A stretch of DNA of 64,000 nt from Paramarasmius palmivorus. Its lineage: Eukaryota; Basidiomycota; Agaricomycetes; Agaricales; Marasmiaceae. Below the pieces are notes generated by a model. That model had not been told where the DNA came from. It saw only the letters and a list, made by a program, of their open reading frames with translations, and did no database searches. Shown piece by piece: positions 32,602 to 44,458 of this stretch; position 1 is the first letter of the stretch; each line of letters starts with the position of its first letter. Made by a program: the position numbers and the translations under genes. The DNA lies in assembly GCA_037176845.1 (NCBI GenBank), contig JAYKXP010000043.1, positions 186,001-250,000 of the forward strand, read 5' to 3'.

Positions 32602-32696
32602 GGCGAGATGGCCGAGCGGTCTGAGGCGCTGGAATCAGGTCATGGTATTGATAAATCCAGTCCGAAAGGGCGTGGGTTCGAATCCCACTCTCGTCA
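32602..32696 (+). tRNA. tRNA-Leu(CAG) with a 15-nt intron
   Basis: Acceptor GGCGAGA (32602-32608) pairs with TCTCGTC (32689-32695), with discriminator A 32696. D-arm GCC/GGC. Anticodon stem CTGGA (32629-32633) pairs with TCCAG (32656-32660). The loop reads A32 T33 CAG G37, with an intron at 32640-32654 in the usual place after base 37, then A38. There is a long variable arm (TCC GAAA GGG) and a T-arm GTGGG TTCGAAT CCCAC. A long variable arm, discriminator A, T33 and G37 indicate leucine, so CTG codons are read as Leu. Confidence 0.93.
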
Positions 32697-32763
32697 ATTA
32701 ATCTAGTTCCAATACCGAGTCGTTTTTTCGATAGCGTGATCGCCTTGACTTCTGACCACCACC

Positions 32764-34860
32764 ATGAACAACGAGCTTCAGGTTCAAACAAGTTCAGTTC
32801 GCACATCTTCCCTCAAAGAAATTCCTTACATCGACAGTGTTGTATCCGTGCTCGACAGGAGCATAGACAACCTCTTCATCGTTTACAAGCTGTCCTCTCC
32901 AAAGTCCTCAAAAAGCACCAGATTATCTGATCTCAGCGTGTACTACGTGGTCCCATCCGAAGAATTCCTCCAGATTCACTGTCGACCACCCTAGTTTTTG
33001 CCGCAGCCATGAATGAAGGTGAAACTCTGGCTGCTTGCAGACAGTCATCCAAATTGGAAGACCGTGGTGCGAAACTCCGGCGGTCCGGGCGGAGTCGCCC
33101 GGAGTCGTACCTCTCTGGGAGACCCGGACCGTCTCGATATTATCGTGCAGAGAATGGACATTCCAGTCTTTCAAAGCCTACCTTGCTCGCTCTGATAGTG
33201 CAGCTATTTTTGCTAAATCTAGGCTGACCGCCTCATGAAAGAGATCTTGCCTCGAGTGTCTGCAGTTGTCCGTTGGTGTGGCGTTAGTGTGGCGTTCTCT
33301 TTTCTTCCTTGCTACAGGGATATTTGGGCAGTGTACAGGTCCTCCAAGCTCATGATACTTTTCCTCGGGCGACAAGGCAGATTTACTAAGGATTGCCGCC
33401 GCGGAGTTTGTCCGTCTCTTCGCCATCTCATTGTTGTCAATGACGTGTCGTCCCTGTTAGTCAACGTTCAACCCTCAGGTCCCTTTCCTTTCCGCAACAT
33501 TGCTCATTTGTTGTTTGATCACGCGTACCACTACAGCGGTGCTAGGTCGGCACCCCTGTCCTTGATCTTCATTCGGCGCTATAGCAATCTTCAGCAGCTT
33601 CATATCACCGAAGTCCAGCCATATGTGCCCTATCACTGCGAGCCAAGGCCCAAACCTTGCTTGCGCGAGAAGCGTCAAACATCAGATTTCTTTCCTTCCA
33701 TTACCACCATCCGATCCCTCAGTGGCTTCAGGATCACATCGAGTCCGACGCTTCTCGAAGGGCATTGATAACGAAAAGGATTGGGGTGACCTTATCGATC
33801 CGGTATACTGAGGTCAGTTTCGAGCTCGCTTCCTTTGGCTGCTTCTCTGATTTCCTACTCTTGCCCTTGGCCAATCATTCTAGAGGTCTCGAGGGAAGTG
33901 AAAAGTTCCCGTAACAAACGGGAGCAGTACAGTAGCGATCTGACCGGTGTGGAACATGATTCCCATTGGGTCTTCAGACCAACGGTGACGCCCTCCCTTA
34001 GCTGTCGTCACGGAGCTCCGACTGAGAAAAACGTTGTTAATAGTTGTTCGGCAGCCCCATCGATTTTCGGCACCCCCAGTCTGTCAGGGCATGGCATCAT
34101 CATTCCAGTTATCTATCAACCCATGCCTGAAGCGCTTCCTACTTCTTGGATTCTCGGAGAAGAATTTCACTTTCGTGTGGGCGTCATGAAAACCGTTCTC
34201 TCCGGATGCAATGCTACTTCCATCTTTCAAATGTTCGCCACTGTCTCAAACTGGACGTCAATATTCTCAGCTGGAGCTCCCGGCTGAAAGGAAGCCCATA
34301 GCTCCACACATTCAGACAGTGTTGGGCCTGAGCACTGCATCTGTCTTGCACATCCGAGTTACAAGCCGCGGGAATACAGATAACTTCAAATTATTCGGTT
34401 CAACTGAGCGCTGGACATTTACCATGCCAATACAATTCACCACGGAAGCTCGGTACCGACGTCTACGAACTTGGAGGTTGCAAGATCTTCCTATGTACTT
34501 CGTGTGATATGTGACGCAAGTAGTATGACCTAAGAGTGGCTCCGACCTCGTTCGACGAAATCTAGCGCTGGGGTCGAACTTTGAGGGCTTAGAGATGGCG
34601 CCAACGCCACCTTTCTTGCCTACACCCGGGTTGCGTTGCCTTGAAAGCTTTCTTTGAGGAGATCGATCATCTCCTGGACGGGAGTGGCATAACAGTTAGC
34701 GCCGGTAATCTACCTAATGTCCATCTCCGACTGCACCCCGCGTCATTCAAGACGCTAGTCGATTCATCCGTAACGTACGGACATTCGGATACTAACTGTA
34801 AGGTATGCTGGCATTCAATTTGTTTAGATTCAGAGCTTTGACCATGTGGCCAAGCAGCGG
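32764..34860 (+). pseudogene. F-box/LRR-like gene E, heavily degraded
   Basis: Family segments appear in order but in shifting frames: SSLKEIPYIDSVVSVLDRSI (32800s), HRLQAVLSKVLKKHQII (one frame over), VARSRTSLGDPDRLDIIV (about 33090-33145), LPCYRDIWAVYRSSKLMIL (about 33300-33360), CPSLRHLIVVNDVSS and FPFRNIAHLLFDHAYHY (about 33410-33530), RRYSNLQQLHITEVQP (about 33570-33620) and possibly AFFEEIDHLLDGSGI (about 34640-34690). They match the LPRV..LFLRCY, VPNLRHL, FHNITSLMF and CENLNQFHL segments of intact gene C. Several frameshifts and stops separate them. The end is uncertain. Confidence 0.7.
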
Positions 34861-36301
34861 TTCGTGTCGTCATCGCGCAAAGCTCTGAGTCTTTGCTTAT
34901 ACCTTTCCCGCAACTCGTGGAGAACTATGATATCAAGCCACACCCCACTTGCGATCGTCAGGTAGTATCATGGTTCGTCTGGATTCTCGGGAGTTGAACC
35001 TGCTGATCAAGCTATGTTTAGAGATGTAGATAGTGCAATAAGATAATCCAGTTGGATTTTTCACGGCCCATATCTACTTCGAGTAAATACTTTAAATACT
35101 GTAAATACTTTGTTGTAATAATATCTGAAGAGTTTGTGGTGCGACTTCAGTTTGACCTCAGTTCAAGTTAGCGGAACATTCAGGGGCAGGCGCTAATCCG
35201 AGGCTTCACATGTCACGTGGGTGTACGTGCAGTTCTTCTCGCCCCATCACGATTCACATGCATCACATCCAGACTCGTCACTCTGGTAGAGCGAAATTGT
35301 TCACTCAAACCTAAAATTGCTTGACGCAAAGGTGTTAAGAGTGAGTGTTCTCTCTTGTTCTGCTTATAGATACTCATACCTGAGCGCCAGAACGTAACCC
35401 ATCCAATTTCGTCCAAAAACGATATGCTCGAACCGGGATCCGATTGATATCAGTGGTGTGAGAGGGCTTCAGCATGAGAAGAGGTCTAAAACAGACGAGC
35501 ATCGCCAATTCCTCACGAAGCGTCCGTTTTCAGTGGATCATACAAGGCGAGTCCCCAGTAAAATCCACTCGCAAAGCATTTGCTAAAAGCACCCTGTCAA
35601 TCAGCTCTCCAAGCCCTGGTCCTGCTTCAAAAAACAATGTGTGCACATGTTCGGCTTTCAAATATACAGCATCAGGCTATTTGTGGCTTACCGAAGCACG
35701 GTATTATTCCAAGGTTAAATGAACATGATGGGAACATTTCGCCTGCCACGCAAGATTGATATCCGGCCTTATCCTACCTCATTCAGAAGGATTTTGAGCC
35801 TGGGTAGATGCACGAGGGCTCAGGGACAAGACTTTTTGGATCCTGGGTGCGACAATGCGACTTGGGTATGTCTATCCTTCACATGTCGAATGGTAACGGC
35901 CGACAAGTTCTTTCCGACCTCCACCGGTCAGGTGCGCGTCAATTGTCAATCTCCGGTTCCTGCTGGTATACATATCTTTCTACGGCAATGGCGTTATCGC
36001 CTTCTCATGAGGTATGTCACTTAGTTTGATATCTTTGCATTCAGAGTGCCAACTCATCCGTGGAACTAGGAAGTTACTAGACCGTGTTTCGGGTGTGAAC
36101 AACTGATTGAACAGTAAAGGCGCCCTTTGTCATACACCTGTATCCGTGCCTCAGCTGTGCCTTCCTTATGAATCCATTGACTCTTCGTATATAACCTACA
36201 CCTACCTCATCGCAGATCCTCACCCAGCGATCTCAAACCCCTAGGATTCTCGCAAGCTTTAACCTCCTCTTCACCTCCTGTCACAACCAAATTTTCTCAT
36301 C
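34861..36301. other. Intergenic region between the degraded F-box gene and the terpene cluster
   Basis: About 1.4 kb. It contains an AT-rich stretch with repeated AAATACT (about 35085-35115). Short frames at 35474-36029 on the plus strand have no recognisable domain. The last 150 bp before 36302 hold a pyrimidine-rich leader (CCTCTTCACCTCCTGTCAC) typical of a fungal promoter. Confidence 0.45.
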
Positions 36302-37427
36302 ATGGTCTACATCTCAACTTTGACTACCATCGACGGTGGCCGATGCTCCTCGTTCTTCAGCTCTCTTCCTGTCAAAGATTGCTGGGACGAGGCTGGCAGT
36401 GTCATTGAACAGGCGTTGCACGACACTATCCACCGCTGCACTCAACCCGAAACCAAGGAGCGCAAAAAGGCCCTGTACAGGCATGATAACCCTGCAGGTA
36501 ACCTCTTTGGCCTCATGTGCGGCGGCTGCGAAATCGAAAGAGTCGCGTTCGTCGTCAGACTCATCGAGTTCTTGTGTATCATCGACGGTATGTTATGAGC
36601 CTCTTCACAGTGTGGTTGACATTGACTATGTATTCACAGACGTGCTGGAAGAGCTACCTCACAACGAAGCAGTCGTCGAGCATGAGATACTCTGTAAGGC
36701 GCTTCGTGGCGACGAGGTGGTTCACACAACCGAAAACACCCGACTAGAATGGATCTCCTTCCTCCGGGATATCAGGTCGGAATTATTGGCTATCGACCCC
36801 ATCCGCAGCCCGTCTCTGCTTTCGATACTGAACCAGAGTCTTCGGGATCGTGATAGCAGTTCAGTCGAATTCAGTACCATTGAGGAGTATCTACCGTATC
36901 GCTTGGTGAACTTTGACTATGAGTAAGGTCTTCCGTTCTATGAGTATTCGTAGTGGTTCCTGACAAAACACTCTAGATTTGTCTCACAGCTATTCTTGTG
37001 GGCCATCGCCGTGGACCTGTCAGACGGAGAAGCCAATTCGGATGCTTTAGATGCTTTCAAGTATTCCATCGGCGTAATTGTTGGCCTCGTCAATGACTAC
37101 TACTCGTGGAACAAGGAGAAGTTGGAATTCAAGCTGGAAGGCGCCGATCGTATTCGGAACGCTGTAGCGGTGCTCCTCAAGCAATATAGGTGGTCCGAGA
37201 GGCAGGCACAGGCTGAAGTGAAGAAACTGATTGTAGGAGAGGAATCGAAAATGCAAAAGCTCCTCAGCTTGCACGAAGGTAGCATGTCGTGGGGACTGAG
37301 GAGGTATATCGATACGATGAAAATGTTTGCCGGAGGGTATAGCTACTGGTGCGCAACGTGCCCCAGGTACAGCAGACCCCAGGGAGCCGTATCCTCGGAC
37401 TCTGACAGGTCTGAAGATAGCGATTGA
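36302..37427 (+). CDS. Class I terpene synthase 1
   Basis: Three exons, 36302-36587, 36640-36922 and 36977-37427, giving 339 residues. The metal-binding motif is formed across intron 1: FLCIID|DVLEELPHNE, a DDxxE-type aspartate-rich motif. The second metal motif is LVNDYYSWNKEKLE, matching NDxxSxxxE. RLVNFDY and GYSYWCATCPRYSRP follow the fold of fungal terpene cyclases with a C-terminal Trp/Arg-Tyr block. The tail SDSDRSEDSD is acidic. No prenyltransferase domain is attached. The enzyme should ionise a prenyl diphosphate with Mg2+ and cyclise it; chain length cannot be told. It lies 940 bp upstream of its tandem paralogue with identical intron positions. Confidence 0.88.
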
Positions 37428-38367
37428 GAGTGCTGGTAGGCATTTTTCTCAAGTATCCAGCTGTCGTTGCTGATAGTTCCTATCCAGAAATATTCCTCAT
37501 TCGCTCCTCACCACCAGGTTGGAGTCAACCGATTGATTATATCAAATTAATTCCCCCCTTGATCACCTGTATGTTTATAGAAATAGATTTCTCGTTTTCG
37601 TACGCTGTACGTATTTGTACCAGTACCACTCAGTATCTACCTCGCTCTCGCTAAACGGCGTTGAGGCTGTGACCAGCCCTGTGACACGGTGTGGATGCGC
37701 CTTTTCTCTTCCCGCCATCATCTCGGCCAAATCAGTGGACGCCGCACCATTATCTACGTATGTTGAGCAGACAGTCCAGCTCCCTCGCTATTTTTGCACT
37801 GTGCCTTACTGCGATCCGCTATTCGGGCAAGTCAAGAGCTTGAGAAATCCTGGCGTCAAATCTATAGAACTTCCTGAATACATTCTCTCAAACTTGAAAT
37901 CCGTATGTTTTCCCGTCTGATTACCCTTCTGCTCCGATGTTAATAACCTAAAAATTTTATTAAGTTATCGATGAATAGCGCAAATTCCCAAGTCATTCCC
38001 CTTGTCACGGCGTGCAAACTCCACCAGGTGGCAGTATAATAAATAATCCGAAAGCGACGCTATTGCTGGGACCAGGTGACTATATGACCTCTTATGGTGC
38101 CTCTCTCAAGAAGCACAACACTGCATGGACCGGCGGTACATCTCCACCGGGGACGCGAATCTAAAGTGAAACTCCCACAACTGTCGACGCTTGAGTTTGG
38201 ATTCCCGCCAAATTGCTGACTGATACTATGGTTCCTCCTTGGATCTCGCTGCGATGACACGGTTGTATCATGATGAACCAAATCATGCTTTTGGCAGTGT
38301 TTAAAAGAGAATGCAAGCTTTCTGACGTTTCTTCAGAAACCTTTCAGCTGTCTCTTCCCTCTCGGTC
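37428..38367. other. Intergenic region between the two terpene synthases
   Basis: About 940 bp, no gene supported. The promoter of synthase 2 should lie just left of 38368, where a pyrimidine-rich run (CTGTCTCTTCCCTCTC, about 38348-38363) is visible. Confidence 0.45.
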
Positions 38368-39496
38368 ATGCTCTACTCTTTTTCAAACGTCGACACCAGC
38401 CGATGTTCTGCCTTTTTCAGCACTTTTCCGGTCAAGGATTGCTGGGACACGATAGACTCTACTATCGAGGTCTCTCTGCACGATGTGATAGACCAATGCA
38501 CCCAGTCGGGGACACGAGAACGCAAAAGAGCCTTGTATCGACACAGTAATCCTGCCGGAAACCTCTTTGGTCTCTGCCTTGCGTTATGCAAAGCCGAACG
38601 AGTAGGGATCGTCGCTAAGTTGATTGAATTCTTATGCATCATTGATGGTCGGTTCCACTCGTTGATGCCCCGTTGAATGACACCTTACTGACATCCAAAA
38701 TATTCAGACGTGTTGGAGGACCTTCCACACGACGAAGCTGTCATTGAACACAATATACTATGCGAAACTCTTCGTCAAGGCACCCCTTCAGATCGGTTCA
38801 CCGAAAACACTCGTCCTGGGTGGTTAGCGTTCCTCTGTGGTGTCAAAGAGGAAATGCTTCTCTTGGATCCCTTCCGTAGTCCCTCCTTACTTCGAACGTT
38901 CGAGGAAAGCTTGAGTTCGCGAGACAGCAGTGCAATCGAGTTCGATACTATTGAGGAATACATCCCGTACCGTCTAGTCAATTTTGACTTTGAGTATGTT
39001 CGCGTTCCTCATCTAGATTTCTCAGAATTGATCGCATTCAAATAGATTTGTCTCTCAATTACTCCTTTGGGCAATGGCTATTGACCTGACGCCAGAAGAC
39101 CTCGACTCAGACATACTACCAACCTACAAGTACTCTATTGGAGTCGTTGTTGGACTTGTCAATGACTACTTCTCGTGGAACATGGAAAAAGTACAGCTGG
39201 AGGAGGGAGATCGTGTTCGCAACGCAGTCGCAGTGCTTCTAAAGCAGTATGCAATCACAGAGCGACAGGCACAGGCCAGGGTGAAGAAGATAATCATTGG
39301 AGAGGAGGCGAAAGCACTGTCTTTCCTTGATGGAAAGGGTTCAGCGTTGTCGAAGGGTATGAGGAGTTACCTGGAGCAGCTGCAGATGTTCGCCGGTGGA
39401 TATAGCTATTGGTGTGCCACTTGCCCGAGATACAGTCGGCCTCAGGCTGGTCTGGATGACAGTGACTCAGATCAGACAGAAGGTAGCGATGAATAG
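38368..39496 (+). CDS. Class I terpene synthase 2 (tandem paralogue)
   Basis: Three exons, 38368-38647, 38708-38993 and 39046-39496, giving 338 residues with introns in the same places as synthase 1. Motifs: FLCIID|DVLEDLPHDE (split by intron 1), LVNDYFSWNMEKVQ and GYSYWCATCPRYSRPQ, with an acidic tail DDSDSDQTEGSDE. The proteins align end to end without large gaps (for example TIEEYIPYRLVNFDFE with TIEEYLPYRLVNFDYE) but differ in helix regions that shape active sites, so products may differ. Ends 110 bp from the convergent monooxygenase stop. Confidence 0.88.
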
Positions 39497-39606
39497 ATGC
39501 TTGATCCTCGTACTTATACTTGTCCTTGTATTCTAGTAAATACTTAACTACTTAAAAGTCCTAATATCCTACCCATAGAAATAATCACAACCGTTGTATA
39601 CATGTT

Positions 39607-41664
39607 CTACTTCCTGTTGCCGAAGACCGCGTCTCCATATCGTTCCAGGCCCTTTTCGCCCTCAACGATCGCACCGATATATCCGTCTGGCCTGATTATA
39701 AACACTCTGCACCTATCACCCTTCTCAACCTTGTAATGCTTGAATGCAATGCCCTCCTTATCGACCAGGACGTAATCTGCTTGGATGTTCGGAACGTCAC
39801 CCTCAGGCACAATTACAGCGCTCTGGGTGACACCTTCCGGGAAGACGCTCTTCGCGGCACCAAGGATCCCTTCCATGTTTTGGTTCTCTTCATCGGCAAA
39901 CACAAGTATGGTGTGTTTTGCAGGGGTCAACAGATCGAATATCGTCGTCTCTCCGCCATCCTTCCCAACGAGCCCGTCAGCCGCAGGTGCGCGATCACCT
40001 GCCCGGACCGTACCATCCAATCCACTCCTGTACGGATCCACAGTCTCGTTATCCATCTTTTGATGCCTCTCATCGACCAATAACTGAGGACTACCTCTGT
40101 AGGTTACCCCAAGTTGACGCATTTCGAACCCTCTGACAAATCCTTCGACATTGATTTGGCTCATGTCGCGTGTTCCATTGAGGGTTTTATCGAGTAATTC
40201 GGTAGTCTTGTTCAACATGTAGGCGATGACTGGGAGGCGTTCGGCGGTGTACGATGTTAGTAGGGATATGGGCGCGATTTTCTTGTGTACGAGGGCAAGT
40301 TTCCATGCGAGGTTGACAGAGTCTTGGACACCAGAGTTGAGACCTTGTCCGCCGGTTGGGCTATGGACGTGAGCAGCATCTATAAGATCATGTCAGCAAG
40401 CAGGTACGCGTAAGGAAAGATTTACAAGGCCAACCTCCGACTATAAAGACGCGACCGTCACCAAATTTATCGGCCATCCGAATGTTGGGTCTCCAGACGC
40501 CAGCCCAGATGAGCTCCCCAAATTCGAACTCGCGGCCGACAGTATCTGTGATATGCTTAAAGATAGCTTCCTTGGTGATGTTTTGAAGGTCGATGTCAGA
40601 CCCTGCAGCCATAAAGTTGAATCTGTCATCGTCTGATTCGCAGGGCCGGAGAGTCACACTAGATAGACCATCAGTATTTGGTATAAAATGAGATGGAGAC
40701 ACTCACAATTTCCCTTTTGCGTCACCCCATGCGCGCCAGAACTGTTGAAAGTAGATTTATCAGACAGGCCTCTTAGAAGGAGCTAGAAAAAACAAACGTT
40801 TCTGTCTGGTATACCCTTTTTGATATGAAGGTCGCCTGTGACCATTGCTGTCTCATTGTCTTGCCTCGAGTCCGATTCTCCAAGAAAAGTCAGTCCAAGC
40901 TGCTTCCTGACTACACTTCTTGCACCATCAGCTCCAACCAAGAATTCGAATTTCGCCGTTTCAGTTGAGAGTTCTTCGCCCTCTGTGCCACGCTTAACGA
41001 GTGTGACTTCAACACCATCGGCTGTCTGAGTAAACGACTGGAGTTCGGTTCCTAGCTCGACATGCGTGTTGTAGTCTTTGGCGATGTGTTCACGGAGGAG
41101 GGCTTCATGCCGACCTTGGCCTATCATGAGAGGGTTGATCTACGGGGAATGCATCAGAAAGGGGCTCCGACACGATATCATGGAGGTACGCACAATAGGA
41201 AATTCTGAAGTGTTTTCGAGGTTTTCGATCATTTTTGCTTCTCTCACCGGGGCTGGCCCTTCGGGAGAGGTGTAGAATTGCATAGGTACTGCTTCGATCC
41301 CGACCTTTTGGACATCCTGAACGATACCCAGAATCTTGTAGAGCTCCAGAGTGCGAGACTATATGAAACGGTTATATGTGTGATGAAAGTTAAACAACAA
41401 TACGTGACAGACCTGGACACCTGCCCCACGTTGACCAACACTGTGCTGGAGCTGCTTATTGATAATTCGGACGGAGACACCATTGCGTAGTAGGGCGAGA
41501 GCGAGAGCAAGTCCTAGAAAACCATATATGAGTCTCTCAGATGACAAATCGGACATAAGACGGACCCGATGGACCAGCGCCAGCCTAAACCAAAGTCAGT
41601 ATCGACCAACTCAAATCAAACTCAAATAGAAGACGACGACATACAATAAGAACAGGTGCCATTG
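39607..41664 (-). CDS. FAD-dependent aromatic/terpenoid hydroxylase-type monooxygenase
   Basis: ATG 41664. MAPVLI then, across two short introns, AGAGPSGLALALALLRNGVS: the Rossmann GxGxxG motif. Next SRTLELYKILGIVQDVQK, then LVGADGARSVVRKQLGLTFL (the DG motif), and across an intron VFIVG|DAAHVHSPTGGQGLNSGVQD (the GD motif that binds FAD ribityl). The C-terminal thioredoxin-like part (HTILVFADEENQNMEG ... FIIRPDGYIGAIVEGEKGLE) is typical of phenol-hydroxylase-like family members. Stop TAG 39609-39607. About 570 residues, all three FAD motifs intact. It would use NAD(P)H and O2 to hydroxylate or epoxidise a small molecule; a terpenoid substrate is inferred from position only. Confidence 0.9.
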
Positions 41665-42411
41665 TAGACGAATATAGGAGTTGGTGCTTGTAGAGGTGGT
41701 TCCAGGAACTGAGATGCCTATGTAGACTCGATGCGCCTTTTTATAGCACATCAGTTTCAATGTCGAGGACGCGTCCGATAGGAGACGGCACTGCCGGTTG
41801 TTTGTTACAAAATTGATTTGACTAAGGTTGCCGCTGGTAGTTGCGCGAGAGAATGCTGTCGCGCAGTCAAGGGAGTTTGGAGCGGGCGATACGCGTATTC
41901 ATTGAGGGTGATGGTCGATGTCAAGTGACGGTTAAACCTGGCTAAACTGAAATACTGGGACGCCCGTGTCACTCGTATATTAATAGAAGCTCACCTTGAG
42001 TTCACCGCTTGTGTACTGCCTCTTCCCCTTAATGCGAATAGCAGAGTTGTTTGCCATAGTATATGGCTCGGAGAGCTCGAAGTACCTAGGAACTCCGAGT
42101 CTTCCTTTCATGTACCGAAGATTTTATTGTTCGCAATCTAGCTTCACTCACTTGATAGAGTACCAGCGGTATTTCCTATCCAATCTCGAACATGCACACT
42201 ATGGGCGGCAACGAATTTGTACATGAAAGTTCCAGGAAAAGGTAGGTGCGTTTGCCAGGCACAATTCGCCGGCGGCTGACGTAGCAAGCAAGAACAGTCT
42301 CCCACGGCCCATTTTTCAACCTTGCCTTATTCGACCACGTAAACCTGATAAGCGACCTTAAGCTTCAGGCTCTCTTTCCCCCTCTGCTCATCGTCCGAGG
42401 CGACGACCACG
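41665..42411. other. Divergent promoter region (monooxygenase and hydrolase)
   Basis: About 750 bp between divergently transcribed genes, so a shared control region is possible. No gene seen; short frames lack motifs. Confidence 0.5.
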
Positions 42412-43863
42412 ATGGTCGCAATAACGAGCCCGTTTCATTGCTTAACGTACACTCTCTTGATATTACCTCCACTGCTCTTGACCGGATATCTCCTGGCCTC
42501 ATTCCCACATCCTCCAGAGTCGCTTCAGATTCATTCGTCCCTGGCATGTTTACCGAGCGAGAGCAGATCGTGGTCCATATATCCTGAAGATTTTTACGAG
42601 GGAGGAAGCTATGTCAATCTGCCATTTGGGAGGGTGAGTGTTGGTGTCGTCGCGCCTCGTGTAATTGTGGTCTGATTTTTGCTTTTTTCGGGCGCTCAGG
42701 TGCGGTATTGGCTGTTTGGACCCGAGGACGGGATCAAGGTAAGCTGGGCAGTGCAGAGCATGTATCTGAACGTGTTTCTGACAACGAGTCCGTTCAGATC
42801 GTTCTTATACATGGTCTTTCGATACCAGCGTTCGTCTGGAAAGATGTTGCTCCAGGGTTGGCTGAGAAAGGGTTTCGTGTTTTGGTATATGGTATGTCTC
42901 AGTGTCTTATCACTCTGTACGCTGCTGGCTTATTCGACGCGTAATAGACCTGTATGGACGAGGATATTCGGATGCACCACAGACGACTTATGACACTAGG
43001 TTGTACGTGACACAACTCGCGCTACTCATGCAGCATGTGAAGTGGAACAAGGCAGTCATTGCGGGTTTGTCAATGGTGCGCCTTAACATACGTTCTTTCA
43101 GTTCTATGGTGTTCCTGACGGGCTTGTTTATACTAGGGAGGTGCAATCACTGCAGCTTTCACGGCCAACTTCCCGGACCTCGTAGAAGACCGGGCGATCC
43201 TCATATCCTCGGCTGGACTCATTCAGGTCGGTACTTCATAGTTTTCATTTGCTGGTTGTGTAATTGACAGTTTTGCAGTCCGCGGATCTTCCGAGAACTG
43301 CCAAAGTTATGTCTTTACCTGTCATTCAGACTATATCATCCAGTCGGATAGTCCGAGTCAGCCTTCTCTCCATGATTCCCATACAATACGTCTGAGCCGT
43401 CTACATATAGAACCTTATCAAACGCAGAGCCAATTCACCAAACGATGCTGACACTCCTGTGAATCCCATCCACGAGGTGAGAAATCCATGTCATACCAAG
43501 CTATTTCCCGTTCTGACGCTTTGAACATAGATCGTTCGCCTACAATCCGCCAATCTCGCCGGTTATAATCTAGCCCTCTCGTCTTCCTTACGAGACGGTC
43601 CGGTTCGAGGTGAAGAGCGTAGCTTCAAAAGCGAAGTATGGCGTGGTCGAAAACTGCTTATCATCCACGGAACAGCGGATAACACGGTACCTTACCGATA
43701 CGCCGCCAAGATCCAATCTCTCCTTCCCCGTCCAAACGATACCGAAACGCTGAAAGGATGCCATTCGAAGGTAGTGACCATTGAAGGCGGTGGCCACGAT
43801 CTAACGATTAGCCACTCCAAAGAAATCGTTGAGGCGATCGTGAAATGGGCGAAGAGGTCATAG
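42412..43863 (+). CDS. Alpha/beta hydrolase with N-terminal membrane anchor
   Basis: ATG 42412, TAG 43861-43863; seven exons read by eye. N-terminal hydrophobic segment (LTYTLLILPPLLLTGYLLAS). Core: VRYWLFGPEDGIK|IVLIHGLSIPAFVWK (HG oxyanion motif), DLYGRGYSDAP, nucleophile elbow AGLSM|GGAITAAFTANFP with Ser in GLSMGG split by an intron, acid in IIHGTADNTVPYRYA, and catalytic His in EGGGHDLTISHSKE. The complete Ser-Asp-His triad supports an active esterase, lipase or epoxide-type hydrolase. It shares the intergenic region at 41665-42411 with the FAD monooxygenase; a joint role in one pathway is inference. Confidence 0.88.
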
Positions 43864-44458
43864 TTTCCTTTTCGTCTCCTTACTCTTCGAACCCAACCCC
43901 ACCTGCGCGTCCCTGCTTTCCTTCCACAAATGTCCCGCGCTTTAGCTATCCTACACTTGCACTTTGGAGCTCCTCTTGCTATCGCCTAGGTTTGTTTATT
44001 TCTGGTACCCTATGTTTATTTCTTCCTTTGTAGTCCACCTGTTGTTTCGTCGTCTCTTGTGTGCCATCCTCTGCAGTCCTTCTCTGTCACACCATCCTTT
44101 CAGGCCTCTCATCCCCTAGATTAGCGCCACCTGCTTATTTCGTTCCTCTTCGCATTCACGTTGTATCATGCTAAACAATCACCTACTCTGTTTGAATCTG
44201 CTATGTTATTACGCTACGCACAGTACATTACTCCTATATTCTCTCCCATTCCGTCCCATAACAATGGAAGCTATCTATTCGCATACACATATATCAAAAA
44301 TTAGCTTTTTACTTTGTTCATTCGCTTGCAACGGTTCCTTCGAGCTTCAAGACTTCCAAGTTCGTTTCGGCGATCATTCGGCCACGTGGTTTTGTGCTTT
44401 ATATTGTACGCAACAAAGGGCACAAAGGTTTCTTACGTCTGGATTACCACCATCCGCC
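43864..44458. other. Intergenic region
   Basis: About 595 bp, pyrimidine-rich on the plus strand. 3' flank of the hydrolase and promoter of F-box gene D; no gene seen. Confidence 0.45.

Noticed and set aside
32602..32696. Possible tRNA-Ser(CAG) (CUG recoding)
   Set aside because: T33, G37, discriminator A and leucine-type arms indicate ordinary tRNA-Leu; CUG recoding is a yeast-clade trait.
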